Assembly: GCF_002196515.1 (NCBI RefSeq)
Contig: NZ_CP018835.1
Span: 3,038,001 to 3,102,000, forward strand
Direction of reading: 5' to 3'
DNA from: Vibrio gazogenes
GTDB lineage: Bacteria > Pseudomonadota > Gammaproteobacteria > Enterobacterales > Vibrionaceae
Length of the DNA stretch: 64,000 bases
The position numbers and the translations under genes were made by a program. Positions 9,563 through 18,926 of the stretch are shown piece after piece. The stretch's first letter is position 1, and each line of letters starts with the position of its first letter. The notes under the pieces were generated by a model, which saw nothing but the letters and a program-made list of their open reading frames with translations, was not told the DNA's origin and made no database searches.

Positions 9563-9687
9563 TTTCTCTTGCAGGGGTTCTGTCTGGTTTACTGTGGTGT
9601 TAGCATAGGCTTTTGGCGCTGCCTGATGAACGTGTCGTCACAGGTCAGTGTGTCGATTGAAATCGTATCCGGTCAAGAAGGTAATCT

Positions 9688-10758
9688 ATGCGGCAGCTTA
9701 CACCTCCCCAACAACTCTGTATCTGGTTGAATCAATTTTCTCACCCTTGTTTGCGTTCCGATTGGGCATCCCAACCGGGTCTGGTTTACACCCATGAAGA
9801 TGACCGCTATCACATTGAACTCCCTTTTGCTGCGAATACACTGGCGGACGAGCTACGTCAATGGCTTGCTGCGCAAACCGATCGACCGGTTGCCGGTGAC
9901 ATTTGTGTTCACATCGTGCCGAAAACCTTACAGACCCAAGTCGCGTCTCCTGTCAAAGGGGTCAAAAATATTATTGCAGTCACTTCTGGAAAAGGCGGTG
10001 TCGGAAAATCCACAACCGCGGTCAATCTGGCCTTGGGGCTGGCTGCCTCTCATGCCCGTGTCGGCATCTTGGATGCCGATATCTATGGGCCATCCGTGCC
10101 AATGATGTTAGGAACGGTCCATGCAGAACTGGCGGTTCGTGATGAACGTTGGATGCAACCGGTTCTGTCACACGGCTTGTATTCACATTCAATTGGTTAT
10201 CTGATGAGTCAGGATGATGCTGCCGTATGGCGAGGCCCGATGGCCTCCAAAGCGTTTCAGCAACTGCTCAATGAGACCGAATGGCCGTCGTTAGACTACT
10301 TGGTGGTGGATATGCCACCGGGCACCGGAGACATCCAACTTACCTTATCACAGCAGATGCCGTTGACTGGCGCGGTGGTGGTCACCACACCGCAAGATTT
10401 GGCACTCGCGGATGCCCGCAAAGGTGTGGCGATGTTTGAAAAGGTCAATGTCCCTGTCGTCGGGTTGGTGGAGAATATGAGTTATCACATCTGTAGTCAG
10501 TGTGGTCACCGTGAAGACCTCTTCGGAACAGGCGGGGCGGAGAAAATGGCGCAGGAATATGGCTTGAGTCTCCTGGCGAAAATCCCATTACACCGGCAGG
10601 TTCGAGAAGATATTGATACAGGTTGCCCGACCGTTGTCGCACGACCTGAAAGCGAGCATTCTCAGCTTTATCTGGCGATGGCTGAGCGGATTGCCAGCCA
10701 TTTGTATTGGCATGGTCAGGTGATTCCGGATGCGATCCCCTTCACTCATCTGAAATAA
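9688..10758 (+). CDS. mrp: Iron-sulfur cluster carrier ATPase Mrp/ApbC
   Basis: Mrp (ApbC) is a P-loop ATPase that carries [4Fe-4S] clusters to apoproteins in the cytoplasm. Residues 101-108 are the deviant Walker A GKGGVGKS with the second signature lysine. DMPPGTGD is a downstream nucleotide motif, and MSYHICSQC (CxxC) is the cluster-binding pair near residue 270. The N-terminal 90 residues hold the short MIP18-like domain. The 356 residues match the family. The upstream divergent gene is metG, and udk follows after 166 bp. Confidence 0.94.
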   Translation: MRQLTPPQQLCIWLNQFSHPCLRSDWASQPGLVYTHEDDRYHIELPFAANTLADELRQWLAAQTDRPVAGDICVHIVPKTLQTQVASPVKGVKNIIAVTSGKGGVGKSTTAVNLALGLAASHARVGILDADIYGPSVPMMLGTVHAELAVRDERWMQPVLSHGLYSHSIGYLMSQDDAAVWRGPMASKAFQQLLNETEWPSLDYLVVDMPPGTGDIQLTLSQQMPLTGAVVVTTPQDLALADARKGVAMFEKVNVPVVGLVENMSYHICSQCGHREDLFGTGGAEKMAQEYGLSLLAKIPLHRQVREDIDTGCPTVVARPESEHSQLYLAMAERIASHLYWHGQVIPDAIPFTHLK

Positions 10759-10924
10759 GTTTTGTATTGATCGGACAGGGATTGTCTGTGTTGAATGCTA
10801 CTTTGATGAAAGAAAAGATAAATTATGTCTTTTTAACCGTGTCAATCTGGCATCCGGTGGCGCTTGTCTCTATAATCACGCCGGCTTATCTGGTTTCTTT
10901 GTCAAATGTATCGAGTGAACAATC

Positions 10925-11566
10925 ATGTCTGATCACAATCAATGCGTCATTATAGGGATTGCTGGCGCTTCTGCCTCAGGGAAAAGTCTTATCGCGAGTA
11001 CCATCTACCGTGAATTGCGAGCCAAAGTCGGCGACCACCAAATCGGTGTGATTACCGAAGATCGCTACTATAAGGATCAAAGTCATCTGAGCATGGAGCA
11101 ACGGGTCAAAACCAATTATGACCATCCGAGTGCGCTGGACCATGATTTATTATGTGAACATTTACAGCAATTGGTTCAGGGAGAGTCGGTTGATGTCCCC
11201 GAATATAGTTATACCGAACATACCCGCACAGACAATACGCAGTGTATGAATCCGAAAAAGGTCATCATTCTGGAAGGCATTCTGTTGTTGACTGAGCCGC
11301 GTCTGAGAGAATTAATGCACGCGACTATTTTTATGGATACCCCTTTAGATATTTGTCTGCTGCGTCGCGTGAAACGTGATGTTGAAGAGCGGGGACGAAC
11401 ACTTGATTCGGTGTTGAAGCAGTATCAGGAAACGGTCAGACCGATGTTTTTACAGTTTATTGAACCGTCTAAGCAGTATGCAGATATCATTGTTCCGCGT
11501 GGTGGGAAAAACCGGATTGCCATCGATGTGTTGAAAGCCCATATTGCTAAGTTGCTCAAGTCCTGA
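10925..11566 (+). CDS. udk: Uridine kinase
   Basis: Udk phosphorylates uridine and cytidine in pyrimidine salvage, complementing udp in this window. The 213 residues begin with the P-loop [11 protein letters not shown] and include the EDRYYKD segment, the base-binding YDHPSALD loop and the [13 protein letters not shown] lid. The length is typical. It has its own terminator downstream. Confidence 0.97.
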   Translation: MSDHNQCVIIGIAGASASGKSLIASTIYRELRAKVGDHQIGVITEDRYYKDQSHLSMEQRVKTNYDHPSALDHDLLCEHLQQLVQGESVDVPEYSYTEHTRTDNTQCMNPKKVIILEGILLLTEPRLRELMHATIFMDTPLDICLLRRVKRDVEERGRTLDSVLKQYQETVRPMFLQFIEPSKQYADIIVPRGGKNRIAIDVLKAHIAKLLKS

Positions 11567-11600
11567 ACCGGGCATTGAACTGACTTTCTGTTCATCGTAG

Positions 11601-11630
11601 AAATGGCACCTGATAGCGTGCCATTTTTTA
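11601..11630 (+). terminator. udk terminator
   Basis: AAATGGCAC and GTGCCATTT form a 9-bp stem with an 8-nt loop, running into a T tract, 34 bp after the udk stop. Confidence 0.88.
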
Positions 11631-11671
11631 TTCCCGCCACCCGATGACTTTTCCTGCGATATGATTTGCCC

Positions 11672-11728
11672 CTGACTGTGAATAATGGAACTGACTGTGA
11701 ATCACGGAACTGACGGTGAGCGCTGACA
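11672..11728 (+). repeat. Three imperfect 19-bp tandem repeats
   Basis: Units begin at 11672, 11691 and 11710, with the sequence CTGACTGTGAATAATGGAA and variants. The first two units differ at three positions and the third is more diverged. They are non-coding and lie upstream of asmA. The function is unknown. Confidence 0.6.
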
Positions 11729-11896
11729 CGTCATTAAGCGTATTTTTGACATGAGTCTGACCTTGAACAGGGAAGGACAAAGTGCATATGGTTGTCATTT
11801 GATTATAAAATACCTATCTTAAGAAACATTCTTATCGTTCAACGGTCTTAGTTCCCTCTAAGAGATCCGGAAAATAAGTGATCAGGAAAATTGCCA

Positions 11897-14044
11897 ATGA
11901 AAAAATTACTCCTTGCGGTTGTGATAATTTGCGCTGTGATTGCCGCTGGCATCGTCACATTAGTCACCGTCGTTGACCCGAATCAGTTCAAGCCGCTGAT
12001 TGTCGAGCAAACGAAGAAAGCAACGGGAATGGATGTTGTGATTGGCGGTGATATCCACTGGCAGTTTTTTCCTGCGATTGGTTTTCAGGTTGATGATGTA
12101 TCACTGAAAAATCCAACAGGTTTCCAGCGACAAAATTTACTGCACGTATCACACCTGTCTATTGATGTGGCTGTGATGCCACTTCTGGATAAAGAGTTGG
12201 ACATCGGCAGTATCAATCTGGACGGTGCTGATATTCAGATCGAAACCTTGCGGGACGGCACCACCAATTTAGATCGTCTGCTTCATCAGCAGCAAGCACA
12301 GCAAACGGACACGGCGAAGCCAACTGATGCTGCCACACCAGAGCAGCAGACATCAACGGATTCAACTGAGTCGACTGAAAAGGCGCAGTCATGGCAGGTT
12401 CGCGTGGCTGGCGTCGATATCCGCGAAGCTCGTATCGCGGTACTCAATGAGGCTCAGCCAGAAAATCAACTCTCGCTTCAGGATGTGAATCTGACGGTGA
12501 GTGCTTTTGCCCCAAACCAGTGGACGACGTTTTCCTGGTCTGTTCAGGGGAAACGGGCCGTGCAACAATTCTCGGTCGCGGGAGAGGGGGAGTTTCGTTT
12601 ATCCGCTGATTATCGCCACTATGCGCTACGCCAGATCTCGGTGAAGGGCAGTTATCAGGATAAAACGAACGATGTGCGTACTCTGACGTTGTCTTTACCG
12701 ATGTTCGAAGTCGGTCAGGATGCACCGTTTGAGATGTCTGTTGCAGGTAAACTTGCCGATAATGACATCAATTTTACCGGGAAAGGCACATTGAATCTGG
12801 ATGCAAAATATCAGCATGTTCGGGTCAATGGGTTGGATACACAATTAAAGCTCACAGGCGCACAACTCCCTGTGAGTCCGTTACCGATTGCAGTGCAGGG
12901 AAATCTTCGGATGAATCTGCCTGAAAGCCAGTTGGATATGCGCGATTTAAAACTCCAAGTGGCGGATGTGAAATTACAAGGTAACACGTCGCTTCATCTG
13001 GGGAATAAGCCTGCGATTCATTTCCGGCTTCAGGGCGATCAGATTGATCTCAGCCCGTTTTTACCACCAGCAACGGACACTGGGGCTGCCACACAAGATG
13101 CGTCATCTGCTCAAGCCTCGGTGGCTGCTGTGAATTCGACGACACAAGCGCCACAAACCGCGTCAACTCAAGAACCGGACCTGACGGCGCTCAAAGCATT
13201 TGATCTCGACGGGACGCTAAATATTGCCGGGCTTACAGCGCAGAAACTGACGTTAAATAACTTGGGGATCAAAGTGAATCTGCGGCATGGCGTGCTGACA
13301 CTTTCTGAGTTGCAGGCCGACCTATATCAAGGCCATTTACAAGGGAATGGGGTTCTCAATGCCAGCGTTGCACCTGCGACTTATCAGATCCAGCAGTCCT
13401 TGCAAGGGATTCAGATTCAACCGGTGTTAAAAGCAGTGGCTGACAATGACCGTCTTGAAGGTAAAGGCTCAGTTGTACTTGATCTGCGCGGCCGGGGTTT
13501 AAGTGAAAAACGCCTTAAAGAGAACATTGCCGGGACAGTGAAAGTTCAATTGCAGGATGGTGCAGTCAACGGTATCAATGTCGCTCAGATCATTCGTCAG
13601 GGCTACGCCAAATTGAAAGGCAAACCGCTGGATGACACCGAAGGTGTGCAGAAAACAGACTTTAGTGCCGCCAGTGCGACACTTCACTTAAGCCGAGGTG
13701 TTGCCACCATCAAAGAAAGCGCGTTACAGTCTCCGCTATTGCGTGTACATACTCAAGGTGACGTGAATTATGTGGCGCAAACAATGGATGTGGTTGTCCG
13801 TGCATCGATTGTCGGGACCCTGAAAGGCCAAGGCGGAAAAGATATCAATGAGCTGAAAGATGTCACTATTCCGATTCAGGTCAAGGGAAGCTGGACACAA
13901 CCTAAATATAAGTTGGTTTTCGATGATGTTGTGAAACAGAAAGTGGAAAAAGAACTTGATAGGGGTTTGGAAAAGCTGGATGGCAAAATCAAAGATGAGC
14001 GTACCAAAAAAGCGCTGAACAAGCTGCTTAAGGGACTTTTATAA
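11897..14044 (+). CDS. asmA: AsmA-family protein
   Basis: AsmA is an inner-membrane-anchored periplasmic protein of the AsmA-like bridge family, linked to outer-membrane assembly and probably lipid transport. The 715 residues start with one hydrophobic anchor (LLLAVVIICAVIAAGIVTLV). The N-terminal AsmA domain follows with VDPNQFKPLI, then a low-complexity Gln/Thr/Ser linker around 135-160 and another near 395-425. The conserved C-terminal domain includes GVATIKESALQSPLLRV. I chose ATG 11897, two codons after another possible start, because of the AGGAAAA upstream. Confidence 0.9.
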   Translation: MKKLLLAVVIICAVIAAGIVTLVTVVDPNQFKPLIVEQTKKATGMDVVIGGDIHWQFFPAIGFQVDDVSLKNPTGFQRQNLLHVSHLSIDVAVMPLLDKELDIGSINLDGADIQIETLRDGTTNLDRLLHQQQAQQTDTAKPTDAATPEQQTSTDSTESTEKAQSWQVRVAGVDIREARIAVLNEAQPENQLSLQDVNLTVSAFAPNQWTTFSWSVQGKRAVQQFSVAGEGEFRLSADYRHYALRQISVKGSYQDKTNDVRTLTLSLPMFEVGQDAPFEMSVAGKLADNDINFTGKGTLNLDAKYQHVRVNGLDTQLKLTGAQLPVSPLPIAVQGNLRMNLPESQLDMRDLKLQVADVKLQGNTSLHLGNKPAIHFRLQGDQIDLSPFLPPATDTGAATQDASSAQASVAAVNSTTQAPQTASTQEPDLTALKAFDLDGTLNIAGLTAQKLTLNNLGIKVNLRHGVLTLSELQADLYQGHLQGNGVLNASVAPATYQIQQSLQGIQIQPVLKAVADNDRLEGKGSVVLDLRGRGLSEKRLKENIAGTVKVQLQDGAVNGINVAQIIRQGYAKLKGKPLDDTEGVQKTDFSAASATLHLSRGVATIKESALQSPLLRVHTQGDVNYVAQTMDVVVRASIVGTLKGQGGKDINELKDVTIPIQVKGSWTQPKYKLVFDDVVKQKVEKELDRGLEKLDGKIKDERTKKALNKLLKGLL

Positions 14045-14106
14045 TGTATTCGCGCGCAAGCGTAAATCTGTGATGCCAATAAAGCGACGATGAAGCTGCG
14101 TTAAAA

Positions 14107-14136
14107 AACAGGGACAGGCGAAAGCCTGTCCCTGTT
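14107..14136. terminator. Terminator between asmA and btuR
   Basis: A 13-bp perfect stem AACAGGGACAGGC / GCCTGTCCCTGTT closes a GAAA tetraloop. On the minus strand it runs into TTTTTT, making it a strong btuR terminator; on the plus strand the tail is weaker. Confidence 0.88.
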
Positions 14137-14159
14137 GCGTTATTTGTATCGAGTCACTG

Positions 14160-14765
14160 TTACCAGTCGATCCCTTGCTGCGCTTTTACACCGGCTTGAA
14201 AAGCGTGTTTGACATTTTTAACTTCTGAAACAGTATCTGCCAGATCAAGCAGTTCTCGATGTGCACCACGACCGGTAATGATGACTGTTTGCATCGGAGG
14301 TCGTTGTTGCAGGGCAGTGAGAACCTCTTCCAGTGCCACATAGCCATAACTGACCATATATGTCAGTTCATCTAACAAGACCACGTTAAGCGTTTCATCT
14401 TGCAACATCTGCTGGCATTGTTCCCACACAGCCTGTGCGGCAGCGGTATCCGTATCTTTATTCTGCGTTTCCCAAGTGAACCCGGTTGACATGACATGAA
14501 ATGTGACGCCCAACTTTTCCAGTAGGTTGCGTTCTCCGTTATCCCATGTGCCTTTTATAAACTGCGCTACACCGCAATTCAGACCATGTCCGACGGCTCT
14601 GGCAACCGTACCAAAACCGGATGTTGACTTGCCTTTTCCATTACCGGTAATCACGATCACAATTCCGCGTTCTTCAGTTGCTGATGCAATTTTCGCATCA
14701 ACTTTTTCTTTGATTCGTTGCTGGCGTGCCTGATAACGATCAGATTGGTTATCTTCATTTGACAT
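14160..14765 (-). CDS. btuR: Cob(I)alamin/cobyrinate adenosyltransferase, CobA/CobO type
   Basis: The enzyme adds the 5'-deoxyadenosyl group to cobalamin or its precursors. The 201 residues carry the P-loop GNGKGKSTSGFG near residue 41, the DELTYMVSYGYV Walker-B-like segment, and the GRGAH motif near the C-terminus, typical of the BtuR/CobO family. The symbol btuR or cobO depends on convention. It converges with asmA and diverges from the phosphatase gene. No cobalamin riboswitch is visible upstream. Confidence 0.94.
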   Translation of the reverse strand: MSNEDNQSDRYQARQQRIKEKVDAKIASATEERGIVIVITGNGKGKSTSGFGTVARAVGHGLNCGVAQFIKGTWDNGERNLLEKLGVTFHVMSTGFTWETQNKDTDTAAAQAVWEQCQQMLQDETLNVVLLDELTYMVSYGYVALEEVLTALQQRPPMQTVIITGRGAHRELLDLADTVSEVKNVKHAFQAGVKAQQGIDW

Positions 14766-14981
14766 GGTGTCAGATTCCTATTTCATGGGCGCAATAGCGG
14801 TATCATAGCGTAATGCTGCGACTGCAAAAACCATAGCTTCAGTATGGTCAGTCCTCACAGACTGGGCCACCGGCAAACTTGGTCATTGGCTTGAACATTG
14901 TTCGTTCAAAAACTGCGAATTTGATACCAGCATGTAACTCAAGTACGATTCAATCACAAGCAATCATCACAAGGGTCATCC

Positions 14982-15443
14982 ATGCGTCAACATAAACAAT
15001 CAATTCTGGTGGTCTGTATGGGCAACATTTGTCGTTCTCCGACAGGAGAAGCCGTGCTCAAAGCGAAAGCTGCGCAAATGGGCATCGCGGTTGACGTCGA
15101 TTCTGCCGGAACCATTGCTTATCATCAGGGAAACTCACCGGATAGACGGGCGCAAATAGCCGGAGAACAACGCGGCTACAGTTTTGCTGGGATGAGTGCC
15201 AGACAAGTGACAAGCGATGACTTCGCACGGTTTGATATGATTCTTGCCGCGGATCGGGATAACCTCGCTGATTTACAGGCCAGATGCCCCGCAGAGCATC
15301 AACATAAGTTATCGCTGTTTCTCAGTCACGGTCAGTCAACGGAAGATGAAATACCAGACCCTTATTATGGCGGTGATGCCGGATTTGAACGAGTGTTAGA
15401 TTTGTTGGAAGAGTCAGCAGAAGCGGTGTTAAGAAAGTTATAA
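14982..15443 (+). CDS. Low-molecular-weight protein-tyrosine phosphatase
   Basis: This 153-residue enzyme has the P-loop CMGNICRS (C-x5-R, catalytic Cys 12, Arg 18) at the N-terminus and the general-acid loop DPYYGG near residue 127, which define the LMW-PTP family. Bacterial members act on tyrosine kinases of capsule or exopolysaccharide systems, but no such genes are adjacent, so the substrate is unknown. It stands alone with its own terminator. Confidence 0.93.
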   Translation: MRQHKQSILVVCMGNICRSPTGEAVLKAKAAQMGIAVDVDSAGTIAYHQGNSPDRRAQIAGEQRGYSFAGMSARQVTSDDFARFDMILAADRDNLADLQARCPAEHQHKLSLFLSHGQSTEDEIPDPYYGGDAGFERVLDLLEESAEAVLRKL

Positions 15444-15456
15444 TCCGTCACCGGAT

Positions 15457-15486
15457 AAAAAAATCCGCCAGAGCGGCGGATTTTTG
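15457..15486. terminator. Bidirectional terminator between the phosphatase gene and fadL
   Basis: AAAAAATCCGCC and GGCGGATTTTT form a stem around AGAGC, with A and T tracts on opposite sides. It serves the phosphatase gene on plus and fadL on minus. Confidence 0.87.
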
Positions 15487-15513
15487 TGTTTATACAGCGG
15501 ACAATGTCAGGTC

Positions 15514-16779
15514 TTAGAAGCTGCGGCTGTATTGTAGTCCCAGCAGAACTGCGTCAGCATGTGTAGTGCCGGTGATCTTGCCAAAAATTTTATTATCTTC
15601 AGTGACGGACACATCTTCACCGATTAAGTAAGTGAAGCCAAAATCGACATTCGATTTTTCATCCAAGTGATAAGTGAAACCGGCAGAAAACCACTGGCGA
15701 TCTGAGTCGGGTACAGAGATTGAGCGGACATCGTCTTGGGCACTAGTATCGTACATATAACCGGCACGTAGCGTCCAGGTTTGGTTCAGGAAGTAGGTGC
15801 CACCCAGTGAATAATGCCAGCCATCTTTCCACTGATAATTATTAATCGTGCCACTGGTCTCGGCTGCGAGGACATCGAATTCAGACCACTTGATCCACTG
15901 AATACTATAGTGAACTGCGTAATCGTCATTCAGACGATGATAACCGGAGAATTCGGCAAAATCAGGCAGCGGCATCACGACCGTATCAGAGACACTGCCA
16001 CTGGCTTGGGAGTACTTTACAGATTCAACATCGCCATCCGCTTTGAGGTCCGGACTGTAGTGATAATCGACACCGAAACGGTTGTTCTCATTATATTCGT
16101 ATACGGCACCCAGATTGTAGCCGACAGCCCAGCCGTCCGCATCAAGGTCAGTGCCGACACCTGAGCTCAAGTTGAGTGCTTGTGCCACAGCCTGTGCCTG
16201 CGGACTGAGTGGGCGTTTGAACTTACCTTGTCCGTAGATCAGATCCAAACCGGCACCAAGACTCCATTGTTCATTGATTCGATAAGAACCGACCACCCCG
16301 AAGTTAAAACTTTTTACGTCGGTCTTACCACCGAATTCATAGCCGGCATAATTACTATCAAATTCAGTTTTGGTCCCGAAGTTAGAATAGGCATTGAGCC
16401 CCCAGGCAAATTTTTCATTGACTGGGACGACGAGATAGATGTTCGGTGCAAACGATGTGCCCCCCGCATCAGAGTAGTCAGCATTGGTTTGTTGAGAGCT
16501 ATTGCGGTAATTAGTGTAAGTTGCATCGTCCACATCGATCAGCGTGGTGATGCTTTCAAACCCAAGTGACAGGGAAACATCATCAAACAGAGCCATGGCG
16601 GCCGGGTTTTTCGCAATCACAGAGGCATTGTCTGCGATGACGGCATCACCAGCGAAAGCACGGCCGAGTCCGGTCGCTGATTGTGCATTGAGTTGAAAAC
16701 CTGCGGCAAAGGACTGCTGGGCGGTCACTGACACTGCCACTGCGATCAGGGTTTTCTGAAACAGGCGCGTATTGTTCAT
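15514..16779 (-). CDS. fadL: Outer-membrane long-chain fatty acid transporter FadL
   Basis: FadL is the 14-strand beta-barrel that admits long-chain fatty acids. The 421 residues start with a signal peptide ending QSFAA, followed by GFQLNAQSATGLGRAFAG and the NPAAMALFDD hatch-region motif typical of FadL. Alternating aromatic-rich strands follow, and the protein ends in a C-terminal Phe (YSRSF) for barrel assembly. FadR-like half-sites lie upstream, and fadI-fadJ are the next genes, matching a role in fatty-acid use. Confidence 0.93.
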   Translation of the reverse strand: MNNTRLFQKTLIAVAVSVTAQQSFAAGFQLNAQSATGLGRAFAGDAVIADNASVIAKNPAAMALFDDVSLSLGFESITTLIDVDDATYTNYRNSSQQTNADYSDAGGTSFAPNIYLVVPVNEKFAWGLNAYSNFGTKTEFDSNYAGYEFGGKTDVKSFNFGVVGSYRINEQWSLGAGLDLIYGQGKFKRPLSPQAQAVAQALNLSSGVGTDLDADGWAVGYNLGAVYEYNENNRFGVDYHYSPDLKADGDVESVKYSQASGSVSDTVVMPLPDFAEFSGYHRLNDDYAVHYSIQWIKWSEFDVLAAETSGTINNYQWKDGWHYSLGGTYFLNQTWTLRAGYMYDTSAQDDVRSISVPDSDRQWFSAGFTYHLDEKSNVDFGFTYLIGEDVSVTEDNKIFGKITGTTHADAVLLGLQYSRSF

Positions 16780-16894
16780 AAGATAAATTTCCTTTTTTAA
16801 CGGTCTCTAAATGGACCTTATCCAGTAAATAACCCCAGTATTATTAGAGTATTTACTTAGTTGGCGGCTGATACTAGTGACTAGTGTAGGGCAT

Positions 16895-16950
16895 AGAAAT
16901 CCGACCAGTTTAAATTCATGGTATAAAATTACCGATCTGGTAGCTATATG
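16895..16950. promoter_or_regulatory. Possible FadR sites upstream of fadL
   Basis: AGAAATCCGACCAGTTT (16895-16911) matches the right half of the FadR operator consensus very well (TCCGACCAGTT) and the left half poorly. GATCTGGTAGCTATATG (16934-16950) carries a matching left half. In E. coli fadL is repressed by FadR from two such sites. This is inferred by eye from the remembered consensus. Confidence 0.45.
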
Positions 16951-17227
16951 GCATGAATTGGGGTGAAAAAGTTACTTTTTAGAGTATATGCTCTATCGGG
17001 GTTAGGTGATTAAATCATCAATTTGTCATAATTTTAGTGTGGAATGATAAGGTTATACTGATGGATATGTCATACAGGGCCATTGAGCGATTCTCATATG
17101 TAGTAATTTTCCATACATTTTTTGGGGTTTCTGCGTGCTTCTGAAAGAATCAAGGCTATTTTCTGTAAATCAAAACAAAATTGATCTATTTCAAAAATTA
17201 TTCACAGAAAGTCATTATAGTAGCTCA

Positions 17228-17385
17228 TGTCATCTGGTTAGCCGTCAGGTTAACATGTTGAGCAAGATGACACTTCCTTTTGAAGGCTGACTTTACTTTC
17301 TCCTAATCAGGAAACTGATTTTTCAATTGGCGTAAGTTAATTGCTTTATACATTCCAACCACACAGTTTTGTGTGGTTTTTTTTT
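17228..17385 (+). ncRNA. Candidate small regulatory RNA upstream of fadI
   Basis: An 8-bp perfect stem (17228-17235 with 17265-17272) encloses a smaller GGTTA/TAAC hairpin. About 70 nt of T-rich single-stranded sequence follows, then a classic intrinsic terminator. A TATAGT box sits at 17216-17221, but no convincing -35 is seen. The layout (structured 5' end, open middle, terminator with an oligo-U tail) is that of Hfq-dependent sRNAs. No coding frame lies within it. I do not recognise it as a named Vibrio sRNA. The alternative is an attenuated fadI leader. Confidence 0.5.
17357..17385 (+). terminator. Strong terminator with no upstream protein gene
   Basis: A 9-bp perfect stem AACCACACA / TGTGTGGTT with loop GTTT, followed by an unbroken T run (total T count about nine). 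The nearest upstream plus-strand gene is 1.9 kb away, past the minus-strand fadL, so it must end another transcript. Confidence 0.85.
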
Positions 17386-17581
17386 GCTTCGATTTTCATA
17401 TGGGGTTCGCTGCTTTTGTGAGAGGGCATGACTTTCACCCCATGGCCTGTTCACCCGAGCACCTCCCGCCAGAGAGCACCGATATTCAAAATGTGCTTAG
17501 TCACTCTTTTTACAAAAGAAAATTTTACAAAAGAAAATGAAGTGGTTGTTTGGCATCTGTTAACAACTTAGCTACAATTGC

Positions 17582-17598
17582 AACAGGTCAGACCTCTA
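17582..17598. promoter_or_regulatory. FadR-like operator in front of fadI
   Basis: AACAGGTCAGACCTCTA contains the FadR core GGTCnGACC. It lies 17 bp upstream of the fadI start, where binding would block expression of the beta-oxidation genes until acyl-CoA releases FadR. The match is to the remembered E. coli consensus. Confidence 0.65.
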
Positions 17599-17615
17599 CT
17601 CTATAAGGACATCAT

Positions 17616-18926
17616 ATGGCGACAAAACTATGCCGGACACACGCAGGAGAAAGGGTCGCGATTGTCAGCGGTATCCGTACTCCTTTTGCCCGTCAGTGGA
17701 CAGCGTTCCGTCAGGTCACCGCGATTGAGTTAGGCACGATGGTGGTGAATGAATTACTACAACGCACCGGTATTGATAAACGATTGATTGATCAGGTTGT
17801 TTTTGGGCAGGTGATCCAAATGCCGGAAGCCCCTAATATTGCCCGGGAGATTGTGTTGAATGCCGGTTTGGATGTTCATACCGATGCTTACAGTGTGACA
17901 CGAGCCTGCGCGACAAGCTTACAGGCATTGACCGCAGCATCAGAGAGTATTCTTTGTGGTCATACGGAGATTGCAATTGTCGGTGGTGCTGATTCTTCAT
18001 CTGTCCTGCCAATCGGCGTATCGAAAACATTGGCGTCGGCATTATTAGCCAGCTCGAAAGCGAAAACGCTGACGAAAAAGATTCAGGCATTTAAACGGAT
18101 GACATTTCGCGATTTATTACCGGTTCCTCCCGCTATCGCCGAGTATTCTACCGGTTTGTCGATGGGTGACACGGCTGAACAAATGGCAAAGACTTATCAA
18201 ATCAGTCGCGAGGATCAGGATGAATTGGCTTTTCTGTCTCATCAGAAAGCCGCTGCCGCGTGGGCATCGGGTAAGTTGAGCGCTGAAGTGATGACAGCCT
18301 ATCCGAAGCCTTATCAGGCAGTGCTGGATCAGGATAATAACTTACGGGCAGAAACCGCCCGAGACGCGTACCACAAATTACGGCCTGCGTTTGATCGTCG
18401 CTTCGGGACTGTCACCGCTGCCAACAGTACGCCCTTAACCGACGGTGCTGCAGCAATGTTAATTATGCGTGAGCAGCGCGCGAAAGAATTAGGATTGCCA
18501 ATCTTAGGTTATCTCCGATCCTATGCTTATCAAGCCATCCCTGTTAAACGGGACATGTTGATGGGGCCGGCACATGCAACACCGCTTGCTTTAGAAAGAG
18601 CAGGGCTAACATTAGCGGATATTTCGTTGATCGAAATGCACGAAGCGTTTGCATCTCAGGTACTGGCGAATCTGAAAATGTTTGCCAGCCCGGATTTTGC
18701 CAAGCAAATCGGACGCAGTCACCCTATCGGAGAAGTGGATATGACACGATTCAATGTTTCGGGAGGATCGATTGCGTATGGTCATCCGTTCGCAGCAACC
18801 GGTGCCAGACTGGTCACACAGCTACTGCATGAGCTGAATCGCAGAAATGGCGGTTTTGGTTTGGTGACAGCGTGTGCTGCCGGTGGTTTGGGTTCTGCAT
18901 TGGTACTGGAGGTTGATCATGGCTGA
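17616..18926 (+). CDS. fadI: 3-ketoacyl-CoA thiolase FadI
   Basis: FadI performs the last step of the beta-oxidation cycle, cleaving 3-ketoacyl-CoA with CoA. The 436-residue length is that of the FadI rather than the FadA subclass. Seen are [11 protein letters not shown] with the nucleophilic Cys, the EMHEAFASQ motif, [15 protein letters not shown] with the active-site His, and a C-terminal CAAGGLGSA with the second Cys. It overlaps fadJ by 8 bp, giving the alpha/beta multienzyme pair. Confidence 0.95.
   Translation: MATKLCRTHAGERVAIVSGIRTPFARQWTAFRQVTAIELGTMVVNELLQRTGIDKRLIDQVVFGQVIQMPEAPNIAREIVLNAGLDVHTDAYSVTRACATSLQALTAASESILCGHTEIAIVGGADSSSVLPIGVSKTLASALLASSKAKTLTKKIQAFKRMTFRDLLPVPPAIAEYSTGLSMGDTAEQMAKTYQISREDQDELAFLSHQKAAAAWASGKLSAEVMTAYPKPYQAVLDQDNNLRAETARDAYHKLRPAFDRRFGTVTAANSTPLTDGAAAMLIMREQRAKELGLPILGYLRSYAYQAIPVKRDMLMGPAHATPLALERAGLTLADISLIEMHEAFASQVLANLKMFASPDFAKQIGRSHPIGEVDMTRFNVSGGSIAYGHPFAATGARLVTQLLHELNRRNGGFGLVTACAAGGLGSALVLEVDHG

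Larger units (their letters stand above)
11567..11896. other. udk-asmA intergenic stretch with short tandem repeats
   Basis: This 330-bp stretch contains the udk terminator, a 19-bp imperfect tandem repeat (separate entries) and the asmA promoter region. No credible gene is seen. Confidence 0.5.
16780..17615. other. 836-bp gene-free stretch between fadL and fadI
   Basis: It holds the fadL promoter region with FadR-like sites, a candidate small RNA ending at a strong terminator, and the fadI promoter with a FadR-like operator (all listed separately). No protein-coding frame with a ribosome site is seen. Confidence 0.6.
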
